Shown: positions 1 to 7,150 of the stretch, in pieces
How positions within the stretch are numbered: position 1 is the stretch's first letter
Layout of the letters: every line of letters starts with the position of its first letter
DNA from: Actinotignum schaalii_C
Lineage (GTDB): Bacteria > Actinomycetota > Actinomycetes > Actinomycetales > Actinomycetaceae
DNA length: 10,318 nucleotides
NCBI RefSeq assembly: GCF_034119425.1
Contig: NZ_JAWUEL010000046.1
Span: 1-10,318 of the forward strand
Direction of reading: 5' to 3'
Made by a program: the position numbers and the translations under genes
Notes under the pieces: generated by a model
The model's database searches: none
Told to the model about the DNA's origin: nothing
What the model saw: only the letters and a program-made list of their open reading frames with translations

Positions 1-1
1 G

Positions 2-289
2 CTGGGCGGTGTGCTCGCCGGAATACTGCTTGCCGCGGTGTGCGTTGGCGCGGGCGTCGCGGCGCTGGCGCCGTGGTGGGGGGCGGTTCTTGGTGCGGTG
101 GTTGCGGTGCTGTGCGGTTTCGCCCTGGGATGGTGGGCACGACGCCGCAGCGCAGCTGCCCGGGCGCGGGCCTACCAGCGCGCGGTGAATAAGGAGCTGG
201 GCGCGGTGGTGGAGAAGCATTGCGTTGCTCCGGCGCGGGAGGTGCTTGACCAGTACGCGCGCGTGCGCCAGGTGGTGCGCGGGGAGTAG
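2..289 (+). CDS. C-terminal end of a membrane-anchored protein, probably YfjP/Era-like GTPase (partial)
   Basis: The reading frame is open from base 2 with no stop. The GTG at 11 is therefore probably internal and the true start lies to the left of the window. The visible tail has two hydrophobic stretches, rich in Ala, Val, Gly and Leu and separated by a short Pro-Trp-Trp turn. These form a membrane hairpin over roughly the first 45 residues. An Arg-rich cytosolic flank follows (WWARRRSAAARARAYQRAV), then an amphipathic helix containing VVEKHCVAPAREVLDQYARV. A double membrane span followed by a helix with a VxxPxRxxLxxY pattern is what I recall at the C terminus of actinobacterial YfjP-type GTPases, which often sit upstream of ssb and ettA. 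No GTPase motif (G1-G5) is inside the window, so the family call rests on the tail and the neighbourhood. Codon use is G+C-rich, like ettA and unlike the large ATPase gene downstream. Confidence 0.55.
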   Translation: MGGVLAGILLAAVCVGAGVAALAPWWGAVLGAVVAVLCGFALGWWARRRSAAARARAYQRAVNKELGAVVEKHCVAPAREVLDQYARVRQVVRGE

Positions 290-302
290 CGACAGCAGTG
301 CG

Positions 303-312
303 TTTAGCTAAA
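303..312. promoter_or_regulatory. 10-bp perfect palindrome upstream of the 66-aa gene
   Basis: TTTAGCTAAA reads the same on both strands. It lies 37 bp ahead of the ATG at 350 and 13 bp after the stop of the preceding gene. Antitoxin-type proteins often repress their own promoter through short palindromes in this position, so it may be an operator. At 10 bp it could also be chance, and no convincing -35/-10 pair was found next to it. Confidence 0.2.
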
Positions 313-349
313 GCTTCCCCACGAGTGGGCTAGGCAGTAGGGTTGGGCT

Positions 350-550
350 ATGAGTGTGAGTCGCGTTGATGAAACCCGTGAGCGCGCTGCCGAGCTTGCG
401 GGCGATTATGTGACCGTCGCGGCGCAGGAAGCTATCGAAGATATCCTCGATGTTGTCGAAGCGGAAAACGCATGGGCTGATATTGAGTCTGGTAAAGAAC
501 GCCTTATACCTTTTGGCGAGGTTATGCGTTCACTTGAGCTGGAAGATTAG
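350..550 (+). CDS. Small orphan antitoxin-like protein (66 aa)
   Basis: This is a short acidic protein, mostly helical in appearance. Its C-terminal half reads as an acidic helix with a DILDVVEAENAWAD core, then a short linker and KERLIPFGEVMRSLELED. The ending, a helix followed by (I)P(F/W)xEVxxxLxL and acidic residues, is typical of the toxin-binding tail of Phd/YefM- and RelB-type type II antitoxins. The N-terminal DNA-binding part normal for those families is missing or unrecognisable, and 66 aa is shorter than a typical Phd. No RelE/ParE/Doc-like toxin follows in the next 257 bases. The Shine-Dalgarno region before ATG 350 is weak (TAGGG at 338-342). It could be a decayed antitoxin, a solitary regulator, or a small partner of the ATPase gene that starts 257 bp downstream. 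Coding status is likely but not certain. Confidence 0.5.
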   Translation: MSVSRVDETRERAAELAGDYVTVAAQEAIEDILDVVEAENAWADIESGKERLIPFGEVMRSLELED

Positions 551-647
551 CTTCTGCACCTAGGATTGAGAGAATCCATCTTCCCTCTCCTCGGGTGGGA
601 GGTGCCAGTTCCGGATGTGCCAGCCTGCGTATCACGGGAGCCTCGGG

Positions 648-676
648 TTTAGGTGATAATTTCGATTAGTTATCAT
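648..676 (+). promoter_or_regulatory. Candidate promoter/operator for the YobI-like gene (dyad TGATAA-N10-TTATCA)
   Basis: Perfect 6-bp arms TGATAA (654-659) and TTATCA (670-675) are separated by 10 bp in an A+T-rich patch within otherwise G+C-rich spacer. TATCAT (671-676) matches the sigma-70-type -10 consensus at five of six positions. TTTAGG (648-653), 17 bp upstream, is a poor -35 (three of six). One dyad arm covers the -10 and the other lies in the promoter spacer, which is a usual geometry for repressor control. The resulting leader would be about 120 nt. The promoter call is tentative. The dyad itself is seen directly. Confidence 0.35.
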
Positions 677-807
677 GGCCCATAGGACAATGTTTACCCA
701 AACGCTGGGACGATCATGCTTGTTCGTTAGGTTTGGCTTTTATGGTGCCCGGTGCTGGGTTGTGCGTTGACCTACGAAGTGCGTTTTGCTAAGGGGGCCT
801 CATAGTT

Positions 808-3800
808 ATGAGTCAAGCCGATCAGAAATCAGCCCAGCAAGCTTCTGCTGCGAATGATTCAGCTAAGCGGGAGCCCGCTAAGCAGCCCTGGAACTTGATT
901 CCGCTTACGCCGGAATATCTCGAAGCTGAGCATGGCGTCTACGTTGAGGCACTTGAGGACGCGCTGGAAAACAGAGCTATCCGCAATATCGCGCTATCTG
1001 GGAACTATGGCGTTGGAAAGAGCAGCGTTTTGCGTGAACTTGGACGGCGCCTTGACGGTCGCGTTGTCGAGCTCTCGCTATCAACGCTCGCTCCCGTGAA
1101 AGTCTCGAAGGATGATGTGGAGGTACCCCCTCAGGCGCTAACCCCAACCAACCGGATCCAAAAAGAGATCGTTAAACAGCTCCTCTATCGGGAAGATCCT
1201 CGGAAGACTCCAGCTTCAAGATTTCGCCGTATAGAGACTTTCCACTGGTGGAGAGAAGCTGGCATTGCCGCACTATTAGGTTTCGTTGTTGCCATTATCT
1301 TTCTACTGACCGGGTGGACTTCCAAAATAGTTTCGGCCATTCCTGCACTGGTTGGTTTAAACGCTTGGGTGCATTTGGGGGTCTGGGCTGTAGCTACTGG
1401 AGTGGTGCTAAGTACTCGTCGACTTTGTTATGGGAAGCTTCGCATCAAGCAATTCACAGCAGGCGCCGCGACGGTCACTCTTGACGATACGTCTGTTTCT
1501 TATTTTGATCAGTACCTCGATGAGATCGTCTACTTCTTCGAGGCATCGGATCTTGATGTTGTGATCTTTGAAGATATTGACAGATTCAACGATTCACACA
1601 TCTTTGAGACACTACGGACTCTCAATAATTTGTTAAACACCTCGCCTCAGATCAAGGAGCCAATACGCTTCATCTATGCCATTAGGGATAGTATCTTCGA
1701 CCGAATTTGGTTGAAAGAAGAAGGTCGTGATTTTGAAACGAGTCCATCTGCAACTGAGGATTCAGCTCTTGCGGAGGCGGTGCGTGCCAATCGAACTAAA
1801 TTCTTCGATCTCGTGATTCCGGTGGTTCCATTCATCACGCATCGCAGTGCGCGGGATCTAGCGACCCAGGTGATGGCGCAGATTGACCACAAAGTAGATC
1901 AGGGATTGCTTGACCTGGCATCCAAGTATGTTCCTGATATGCGACTCCTGAAGAATATCCGCAACGAATTTATCGTTTTTCGTGACCGAATCTTCTCCGG
2001 CGAGGGGAAAGAGCTTGACCTCAGCGAAACAGAGCTTTTCGCCATGATGCTCTACAAGAGCACCCATCTCACAGACTTCGAGAATATCCGGCTCGGTAAG
2101 AGCAATCTGGATGTTCTCTACGAGCTCAGTCGTAACCTGGTAGCTGAGAATATCAAGCAAATCGAGACTGATTGCTGGCTCCTACGATATCGACTCGATC
2201 AGATAGATGGGGTGAAAAATCATAGTGAAGAGCTCGGTAAATGGTTGCTTGGGCATATGCTGAGGACTGCGAGGGCTATCGGATATGATGATCCAACGTC
2301 AACGGGATCGTTCGAATTTGATGGTGAAACCTTCGATAGCATTTCGGATGCAGAGTTTTGGAAGAGCTTCTTTAATGCCCCCGGGGACCCTGAGCTCAAG
2401 TGGAACATGCGACCCCAATGGGGGCGGACGTTTACATTTATTCGGAGTGACATCGTGGCAGCTTTTCGAGACCGATTGATTCGCGATGTTTTGGATGCTG
2501 AGGATGAGGCTGTGCTCAACGAAAGGCTCACGCAGAATACCAGGGACATTGATTTTTTGGGCAACGCCGATCTTGTAGACCTTCTGGCCCAACCAAAGTT
2601 TCCCGTTAACTATAAAGGAAAAGCTTGCAAACTAGATTCCGTGGCCGAGGAACTTCTGGGCTGTGGACTCGCATATAAGCTTATTCGCGCAGGATATATC
2701 AATCGGAACTTCACTCTGTATACGTCAACTTTCCATGGTGATCGAGTGAGTTCAGTGGCGACTAACTTCATTATCCACCATGTCGAACGAGATTTGATGG
2801 ATATGCACTTTAATCTCGAAGCGAGTGATGTTGACGCCATCGTGGAGGAATGCGGCATAGAAGAACTGGAAAAGCCAGCATTCTATAATATTTCGATCCT
2901 TGATCATCTTCTCGCGGGGTACAACACTGATGCGGGGACTAGTCGGGCAGCCGATATCATGATTCGTTCATTCGACAAGCTTGAGGAGCGTCAGATCCAG
3001 TTCCTGGATACATATTTGAGTATTGGCGAGAACGCATTACAGCTTGTCCAGCTTTTTGCAAGGCTGTCTCAACGGGTGCTTTTGTATCTTCTCAGTCGAA
3101 CAGAGCTAGAACTGAGTGAGACTTTGAAAATCGAGCTCGTAGATACTGCGTTGGCAAATCTCTCCTCAGATGTACAAGATACTGATGCGAATGTCGTTAA
3201 CTATCTGCAAGCGCATTGTGTAGAATTCCCCGTGCTTACTGACTATGGGAAGCCCGACCAGGCAGAGCGGGTTGCCGAGCTTTTTGCTGCGAAAAATATT
3301 GTGATCCCTAATCTGAAATCTCTGTCAGCTAGTGCCCGTACGTCTTTCATATCGCGGAATCTCTACGAAATTACCCATGAGAATCTGAGCATTGTCATTA
3401 ACAATGACGAAACAGTGGGCCTCGATACCATCCGCGATGTAGACAGAAATGTTTACGGTTACGTCGTTGATAATCTTCATGCTTACCTGGATGCGGTGGC
3501 TGATTCGTCTGCGACGATTGATGATTGTGAACAGTTTGGCATAGTGCTTGAGGATTTGAGTGAACAAGAACTTCCTCTTCTAGATACCGTAATTAAGCGG
3601 GCTTCTTCATCCTGTCAAATCGCCGAACTTGGTAGTGTCCCAGAGCGTTTGTGGCCAGTGTTGGCGCAGGATCAGCGTTTCCCCGCAACGTTCAGCAACG
3701 TGAACCTGTATGTTGGTTCGCAGGGCATTGATGAATCGCTTTCTTTGTTGCTTTCTCGAGCGGGTGAAATTAGTAAAACGGAATCCGTGGATGAAGAGGA

Positions 3801-4530
3801 TAAGGTTACTTTAGCTACCAAATTCCTTGAGGCGAGAGAGCAATTGCTTGACGCTAAACTGCGCGTGGATCTGGTCGTGAGTCTAAGATTCAACGCCCAT
3901 CTCAATATCGGAGAAATCACCGCGGAGAAGGGCGAGTTATTTGCTTTGCTAGTCAAACACGACGTCATAGAAGACAATGCGGAGGTCTATCAGCATCTTA
4001 TGTCAACAGATTGGCTAACGCGGAAACTAATCATTTGCGACTCGTCTGAATTTGAAAACTATATGACGCCACGATTGGTGGAGGGAGACCTGACGAGAAT
4101 TCTCGAGGATGACGGTATTCCAGAGGTAATCAAGCGTGCGATTGTCAAGAAAGCCGAAGACTACGTCGAAGTGGCGGATGAAAAGGCGCTGGTTGAAATC
4201 GCGCGATGTGCTGTCGATTACGAGGAGCGGATTCCGTTAGATGTCATAACAACGATGGTAGCGGGAGGTGTCCCATCGGAATACATCGTGGTCCTCCTTG
4301 AATCGCATCTCCAGACTATTGAACGTGTAGATCTTTTTGAGATATTAGATGCTCTAGGTGGGGAATACTCAAAATTGACGTCTGTGGGCGCGGAGGTTGT
4401 CCGCGTCCCAAATACCCAAGCAGATCGCGCACTTCTCGACGGCTTGAAAGAACATGGAATTGTTAACACATACACATTGAGTAAAGATGAAGTGAAGATC
4501 AAAGTTAACCGTAAACGTAAGAGTAAGTAA
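808..4530 (+). CDS. YobI/KAP-type membrane-associated P-loop ATPase (1240 aa)
   Basis: This very large ATPase has no known substrate. After a polar, low-complexity N terminus (about 1-27), Walker A is GNYGVGKS at 65-72. Two membrane segments (about 151-170 and 178-201) lie between Walker A and Walker B, placing the protein at the membrane. Walker B is VVIFED at 251-256 and runs into IDRF. The strand FIYAIRDSIF (288-297) and the segment FFDLVIPVVPFITH (332-345) follow. A P-loop domain interrupted by a membrane hairpin, with a D/E-D-hD-R Walker B, is the KAP architecture. The FFDxxIPVxP segment and total length resemble Bacillus subtilis YobI, an uncharacterised protein of about 1200 aa. Residues from about 400 to the end look like helical-repeat material and end in a basic tail (VKIKVNRKRKSK). 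ATG 808 is supported by AAGGGGG at 791-797. The gene is visibly richer in A+T than ettA, suggesting horizontal acquisition. KAP-like and STAND-like ATPases often serve in defence or conflict, but no effector domain is visible, so the role is inferred only. Confidence 0.75.
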   Translation: MSQADQKSAQQASAANDSAKREPAKQPWNLIPLTPEYLEAEHGVYVEALEDALENRAIRNIALSGNYGVGKSSVLRELGRRLDGRVVELSLSTLAPVKVSKDDVEVPPQALTPTNRIQKEIVKQLLYREDPRKTPASRFRRIETFHWWREAGIAALLGFVVAIIFLLTGWTSKIVSAIPALVGLNAWVHLGVWAVATGVVLSTRRLCYGKLRIKQFTAGAATVTLDDTSVSYFDQYLDEIVYFFEASDLDVVIFEDIDRFNDSHIFETLRTLNNLLNTSPQIKEPIRFIYAIRDSIFDRIWLKEEGRDFETSPSATEDSALAEAVRANRTKFFDLVIPVVPFITHRSARDLATQVMAQIDHKVDQGLLDLASKYVPDMRLLKNIRNEFIVFRDRIFSGEGKELDLSETELFAMMLYKSTHLTDFENIRLGKSNLDVLYELSRNLVAENIKQIETDCWLLRYRLDQIDGVKNHSEELGKWLLGHMLRTARAIGYDDPTSTGSFEFDGETFDSISDAEFWKSFFNAPGDPELKWNMRPQWGRTFTFIRSDIVAAFRDRLIRDVLDAEDEAVLNERLTQNTRDIDFLGNADLVDLLAQPKFPVNYKGKACKLDSVAEELLGCGLAYKLIRAGYINRNFTLYTSTFHGDRVSSVATNFIIHHVERDLMDMHFNLEASDVDAIVEECGIEELEKPAFYNISILDHLLAGYNTDAGTSRAADIMIRSFDKLEERQIQFLDTYLSIGENALQLVQLFARLSQRVLLYLLSRTELELSETLKIELVDTALANLSSDVQDTDANVVNYLQAHCVEFPVLTDYGKPDQAERVAELFAAKNIVIPNLKSLSASARTSFISRNLYEITHENLSIVINNDETVGLDTIRDVDRNVYGYVVDNLHAYLDAVADSSATIDDCEQFGIVLEDLSEQELPLLDTVIKRASSSCQIAELGSVPERLWPVLAQDQRFPATFSNVNLYVGSQGIDESLSLLLSRAGEISKTESVDEEDKVTLATKFLEAREQLLDAKLRVDLVVSLRFNAHLNIGEITAEKGELFALLVKHDVIEDNAEVYQHLMSTDWLTRKLIICDSSEFENYMTPRLVEGDLTRILEDDGIPEVIKRAIVKKAEDYVEVADEKALVEIARCAVDYEERIPLDVITTMVAGGVPSEYIVVLLESHLQTIERVDLFEILDALGGEYSKLTSVGAEVVRVPNTQADRALLDGLKEHGIVNTYTLSKDEVKIKVNRKRKSK

Positions 4531-4594
4531 CGCTAAATGTTTTGCGACGGGGTCTTACTTGCTTCTCGGATCCGATTCAGTCTTATTTGAGGAA

Positions 4595-4631
4595 TTATCC
4601 ACACCTTGCCGAAACGCAGCGGTTATCCACA
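4595..4631 (+). promoter_or_regulatory. Two perfect DnaA-box words in the ssb upstream region
   Basis: TTATCCACA occurs at 4595-4603 and again at 4623-4631, in the same orientation with starts 28 bp apart. This nine-base word is the strict DnaA-box consensus. The boxes lie 87-123 bp ahead of the ssb start codon, where bound DnaA could influence transcription. The placement suggests replication-linked control of ssb. It remains possible that the word is simply frequent in this genome. Confidence 0.5.
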
Positions 4632-4645
4632 GCCAAGTCAAGGGT

Positions 4646-4660
4646 GCTCGCCGGGCGAGC
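4646..4660. repeat. G+C-rich inverted repeat in the ssb upstream region
   Basis: GCTCGCC (4646-4652) and GGCGAGC (4654-4660) are perfect inverted copies around a single central G. As RNA it would close as a 6-bp stem with a 3-nt loop. As DNA it is a dyad that could bind a dimeric protein. It lies between the DnaA-box words and the SD-adjacent hairpin. No U-tract follows, so it is not an obvious terminator for the upstream ATPase gene. Confidence 0.4.
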
Positions 4661-4680
4661 GTGAGCGGGTCATGATGGTG

Positions 4681-4705
4681 TCCACCGCCCGCCCGGGGCG
4701 GTGGA
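4681..4705 (+). promoter_or_regulatory. Strong hairpin directly abutting the ssb ribosome binding site
   Basis: TCCACCGCCC (4681-4690) pairs perfectly with GGGCGGTGGA (4696-4705) across the 5-nt loop GCCCG. The last paired base is followed at once by the Shine-Dalgarno run AAGGA (4706-4710) and, after a 7-nt gap, by ATG 4718. Such a hairpin would sit at the ribosome's upstream edge. It could modulate loading, stabilise the mRNA 5' end, or be a protein-binding site. The pairing is seen in the sequence; its function is inferred. Confidence 0.5.
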
Positions 4706-4717
4706 AAGGACAGCATC

Positions 4718-5287
4718 ATGGTTAATGACACCATCGTCGCGGTACGTGGATATGCCGGTGGCAACCCGAAAGTTTATGAGAATGCCACCAGTGGGGATGT
4801 CACCACGGTCAATCTTGGGGTGACCCCGCGCTATTTCTCGCGGGAAACGAACCGCTTTGAGGACGGCAATACTATTTGGTACACGGTGCGGGCGCGCGGT
4901 ACCCTCGGCCGTAATATCCAAACATCGGTGACTACCGGCACTCCGCTGCTGGTGCGCGGGCGGCTCGATATGCGCGAATGGACCGGTAAGGACGGTTCCA
5001 CCATGCGCGGTCTCACTCTCTTTGCCGATGCTGTGGGAGTCGAGCTCACCACCGGGCGGGCCAGCTTCGTTAAAGTTCGCCCCGATCCGGCTGCGGAAAC
5101 GAATGGCGGAACCGCTGGCACGGTGAGCTCCGCGGATACAGTGGCCGGGGAAAGCACTCCGGGGGATAGCCGCTGGCTCATCGAGAATTCCGATCCTGCC
5201 GAAGTGCTATCACCGGATGAAGCTCCAGACGAAAGCATCGGCGTGAACGTTTTCGAAGCCCTGGCCGCGCAACGTTCTTCTGTCTGA
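4718..5287 (+). CDS. ssb: Single-stranded DNA-binding protein, divergent paralogue (189 aa)
   Basis: The protein binds single-stranded DNA through one OB fold, acting in replication, repair or recombination in the cytoplasm. Residues about 4-112 match the fold. The first strand is DTIVAVRGYAGGNP. The segment TTVNLGVTPRYFSRETNRF matches the usual xxxFxxAxxPR region. Then come IWYTVRARGTLGRNI and the GTPLLVRGRLDMREWTGKDG strand pair. A Ser/Thr/Ala/Pro/Glu-rich tail fills 113-189. The tail ends ALAAQRSSV and lacks the acidic-aromatic tip (DDDIPF type) that recruits partner proteins to the main bacterial SSB. It is therefore probably the second SSB rather than the essential one beside rpsF/rpsR. 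The start is fixed by AAGGA at 4706-4710. The gene lies 133 bp ahead of ettA on the same strand, an arrangement I recall as common in related actinobacteria. Product call is firm; the specialised role is inferred. Confidence 0.88.
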   Translation: MVNDTIVAVRGYAGGNPKVYENATSGDVTTVNLGVTPRYFSRETNRFEDGNTIWYTVRARGTLGRNIQTSVTTGTPLLVRGRLDMREWTGKDGSTMRGLTLFADAVGVELTTGRASFVKVRPDPAAETNGGTAGTVSSADTVAGESTPGDSRWLIENSDPAEVLSPDEAPDESIGVNVFEALAAQRSSV

Positions 5288-5333
5288 GAAAATCCCATTC
5301 CTTCCCGGTTCCAGTCACATCGGGGGGACTTTT

Positions 5334-5370
5334 CGCGGGCGGCTCGGTACACTGGTCTGGGCCGCTCGCG
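5334..5370 (+). other. Stem-loop in the ssb-ettA spacer
   Basis: CGCGGGCGGC (5334-5343) pairs with GCCGCTCGCG (5361-5370) over 10 bp with one G-U pair and a 17-nt loop. The loop contains TACACT (5348-5353), a weak -10 match (four of six). No U-run follows, so it is not a canonical terminator. It may be a weak attenuator, an RNA-processing site, or incidental G+C-rich pairing ahead of ettA. Confidence 0.3.
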
Positions 5371-5420
5371 CAACACCTAGCGCGATGCGCGGCACTGAAT
5401 CGCGAATCAGGACGGGATAA

Positions 5421-7100
5421 GTGGCTGAATACATTTACCAGATGATCCACGCTTCCAAGCGTGTGGGGGATAAGACCATCCTTGACGACGTCACCATGGC
5501 GTTTTTCCCCGGAGCCAAGATCGGCATGGTCGGTCCGAACGGTGCCGGTAAATCAACAATCTTGAAGATCATGGCCGGGCTGGATGAGCCCTCCAACGGC
5601 GAAGCACGGCTCTCCCCGGGCTACACGGTGGGTATCCTCCTCCAGGAACCTCCCCTCGAAGAGGATAAGACCGTCCTGGAAAACGTGCAGCTGGGCCGTA
5701 AGGACATTCTGGAGAAGATCACCCGTTTCAACGCCATCGGTGAAGAAATGGCGAATCCGGATGCGGACTTCGATGCCCTCATGGAAGAAATGGGCAAGCT
5801 GCAAACGGAAATTGATGCCGCCAACGCCTGGGATCTGGACTCCCAGCTGGAGCAGGCCATGGCCGCACTACGCTGCCCTCCGGGGGATACCCCGGTGTCC
5901 GTGCTTTCCGGTGGGGAACGCCGCCGCGTGGCCCTGTGCCGCCTCCTGTTGGAAGCCCCGGACCTGCTTCTCCTTGACGAACCGACGAACCACCTGGATG
6001 CCGAATCCGTGCTGTGGCTCGAAAAGCACCTGAAGTCTTACGCGGGTGCGGTTATTGCCATCACGCACGACCGGTACTTCTTGGACAATATGGCGCAGTG
6101 GATTGCGGAAGTGGACCGCGGCCGCCTTTACCCCTATGAGGGCAACTACTCGACCTACCTGGAAACCAAGAAAGATCGTTTGGAAATCCAGGGCAAGAAG
6201 GACGCCAAGCTCGCCAAGCGCCTCAAGGATGAACTTGAGTGGGTGCGTTCCTCGGCGAAGGGCCGCCAGGCCAAGTCGAAGGCACGTCTGGAACGCTACG
6301 AAGAAATGGCAGCGGAAGCCGAACGTACCCGCAAGCTCGACTTCGAAGAAATCCAGATTCCGCCGGGGCCGCGGCTGGGCAATGTGGTTATCGAAGCGAA
6401 GAACCTCAAGAAGGGCTTCGGGGATCGCGTGCTTATCGATGGGCTGTCCTTCTCGCTGCCGCGTAACGGCATCGTGGGTATTATCGGCCCGAACGGCGTG
6501 GGTAAAACCACCCTCTTCAAGACCATCGTCGGCCTCGAACCCCTCGATGGCGGGGAGCTGAAGATCGGGGAAACGGTGAAGATCTCCTACGTGGATCAGA
6601 ACCGCGCCGGTATCGACCCGGAGAAGAGCTTGTGGGAGGTTGTTTCTGACGGTCTGGATTACATCCAGGTCGGCCAGGTGGAAATGCCTTCGCGCGCTTA
6701 CGTTTCCGCATTCGGCTTCAAGGGTCCGGACCAGCAGAAGAAGGCCGGGGTGCTTTCCGGTGGTGAACGCAACCGCCTCAACCTCGCCCTCACCCTCAAG
6801 CAGGGCGGCAACCTGCTGCTCCTTGACGAACCGACCAACGACCTGGACGTGGAAACCCTGTCCTCCCTGGAAAACGCGCTTTTGCAGTTCCCGGGTTGCG
6901 CCGTGGTCATCACCCACGACCGCTGGTTCCTTGACCGCGTGGCTACCCACATCCTCGCTTACGAAGGCACCGATGAGGATCCCTCGAAGTGGTACTGGTT
7001 CGAAGGCAACTTCGAAGGCTACGAGAAGAACAAGGTGGAACGCCTGGGTGAAGCCGCACTCAACCCGGGTGCCGGTGCTCATCGTAAGCTGACGCGCTAA
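5421..7100 (+). CDS. ettA: Energy-dependent translational throttle protein EttA (ABC-F ATPase)
   Basis: This soluble, ribosome-binding ABC-F ATPase has two ATP-binding cassettes and no membrane domain. In E. coli, EttA occupies the ribosomal E site and gates the first steps of elongation according to ATP/ADP level. At 559 aa it is close to the 555-aa E. coli protein. Cassette 1 has Walker A GPNGAGKS (38-45), signature LSGGE (162-166), Walker B with LLLLDEPTNHLD (182-193) and switch ITHDR (214-218). Cassette 2 has Walker A GPNGVGKT (356-363), LSGGER (445-450), LLLLDEPTNDLD (465-476) and ITHDR (497-501). The EttA-type arm insertion (about 106-140, NPDADFDALMEEMGKL) and the charged P-site-tRNA-interaction linker (about 240-320, with KGRQAKSKARLERY) separate it from other ABC-F subfamilies. 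The start is GTG 5421, supported by AGGA at 5409-5412. All catalytic residues are intact. Confidence 0.96.
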   Translation: MAEYIYQMIHASKRVGDKTILDDVTMAFFPGAKIGMVGPNGAGKSTILKIMAGLDEPSNGEARLSPGYTVGILLQEPPLEEDKTVLENVQLGRKDILEKITRFNAIGEEMANPDADFDALMEEMGKLQTEIDAANAWDLDSQLEQAMAALRCPPGDTPVSVLSGGERRRVALCRLLLEAPDLLLLDEPTNHLDAESVLWLEKHLKSYAGAVIAITHDRYFLDNMAQWIAEVDRGRLYPYEGNYSTYLETKKDRLEIQGKKDAKLAKRLKDELEWVRSSAKGRQAKSKARLERYEEMAAEAERTRKLDFEEIQIPPGPRLGNVVIEAKNLKKGFGDRVLIDGLSFSLPRNGIVGIIGPNGVGKTTLFKTIVGLEPLDGGELKIGETVKISYVDQNRAGIDPEKSLWEVVSDGLDYIQVGQVEMPSRAYVSAFGFKGPDQQKKAGVLSGGERNRLNLALTLKQGGNLLLLDEPTNDLDVETLSSLENALLQFPGCAVVITHDRWFLDRVATHILAYEGTDEDPSKWYWFEGNFEGYEKNKVERLGEAALNPGAGAHRKLTR

Positions 7101-7150
7101 AATCTAGCTGCTATTCGGCCCGCTCGCAGATAGCGTGCGACGCAGGCGAG

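Noticed and set aside
616..657. A short frame (CQPAYHGSLGFR) after the 66-aa gene as a possible toxin remnant
   Set aside because: Only 13 codons, in a different position from where a RelE/ParE C terminus would be expected, and the similarity is too slight.
4566..4575. Palindrome TCGGATCCGA after the ATPase gene as a terminator
   Set aside because: It has no loop and no T-run, and is too short to act as an intrinsic terminator.
4831..5376. A 181-codon open frame on the minus strand over ssb
   Set aside because: It is a shadow of the ssb OB-fold gene, with an Arg/Ser/Pro-rich composition typical of antisense frames.
5868..7082. A 404-codon open frame on the minus strand inside ettA
   Set aside because: It lies antisense to a gene with all ABC-F motifs intact. 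Its translation shows no family motif and is explained by G+C-rich codon bias.
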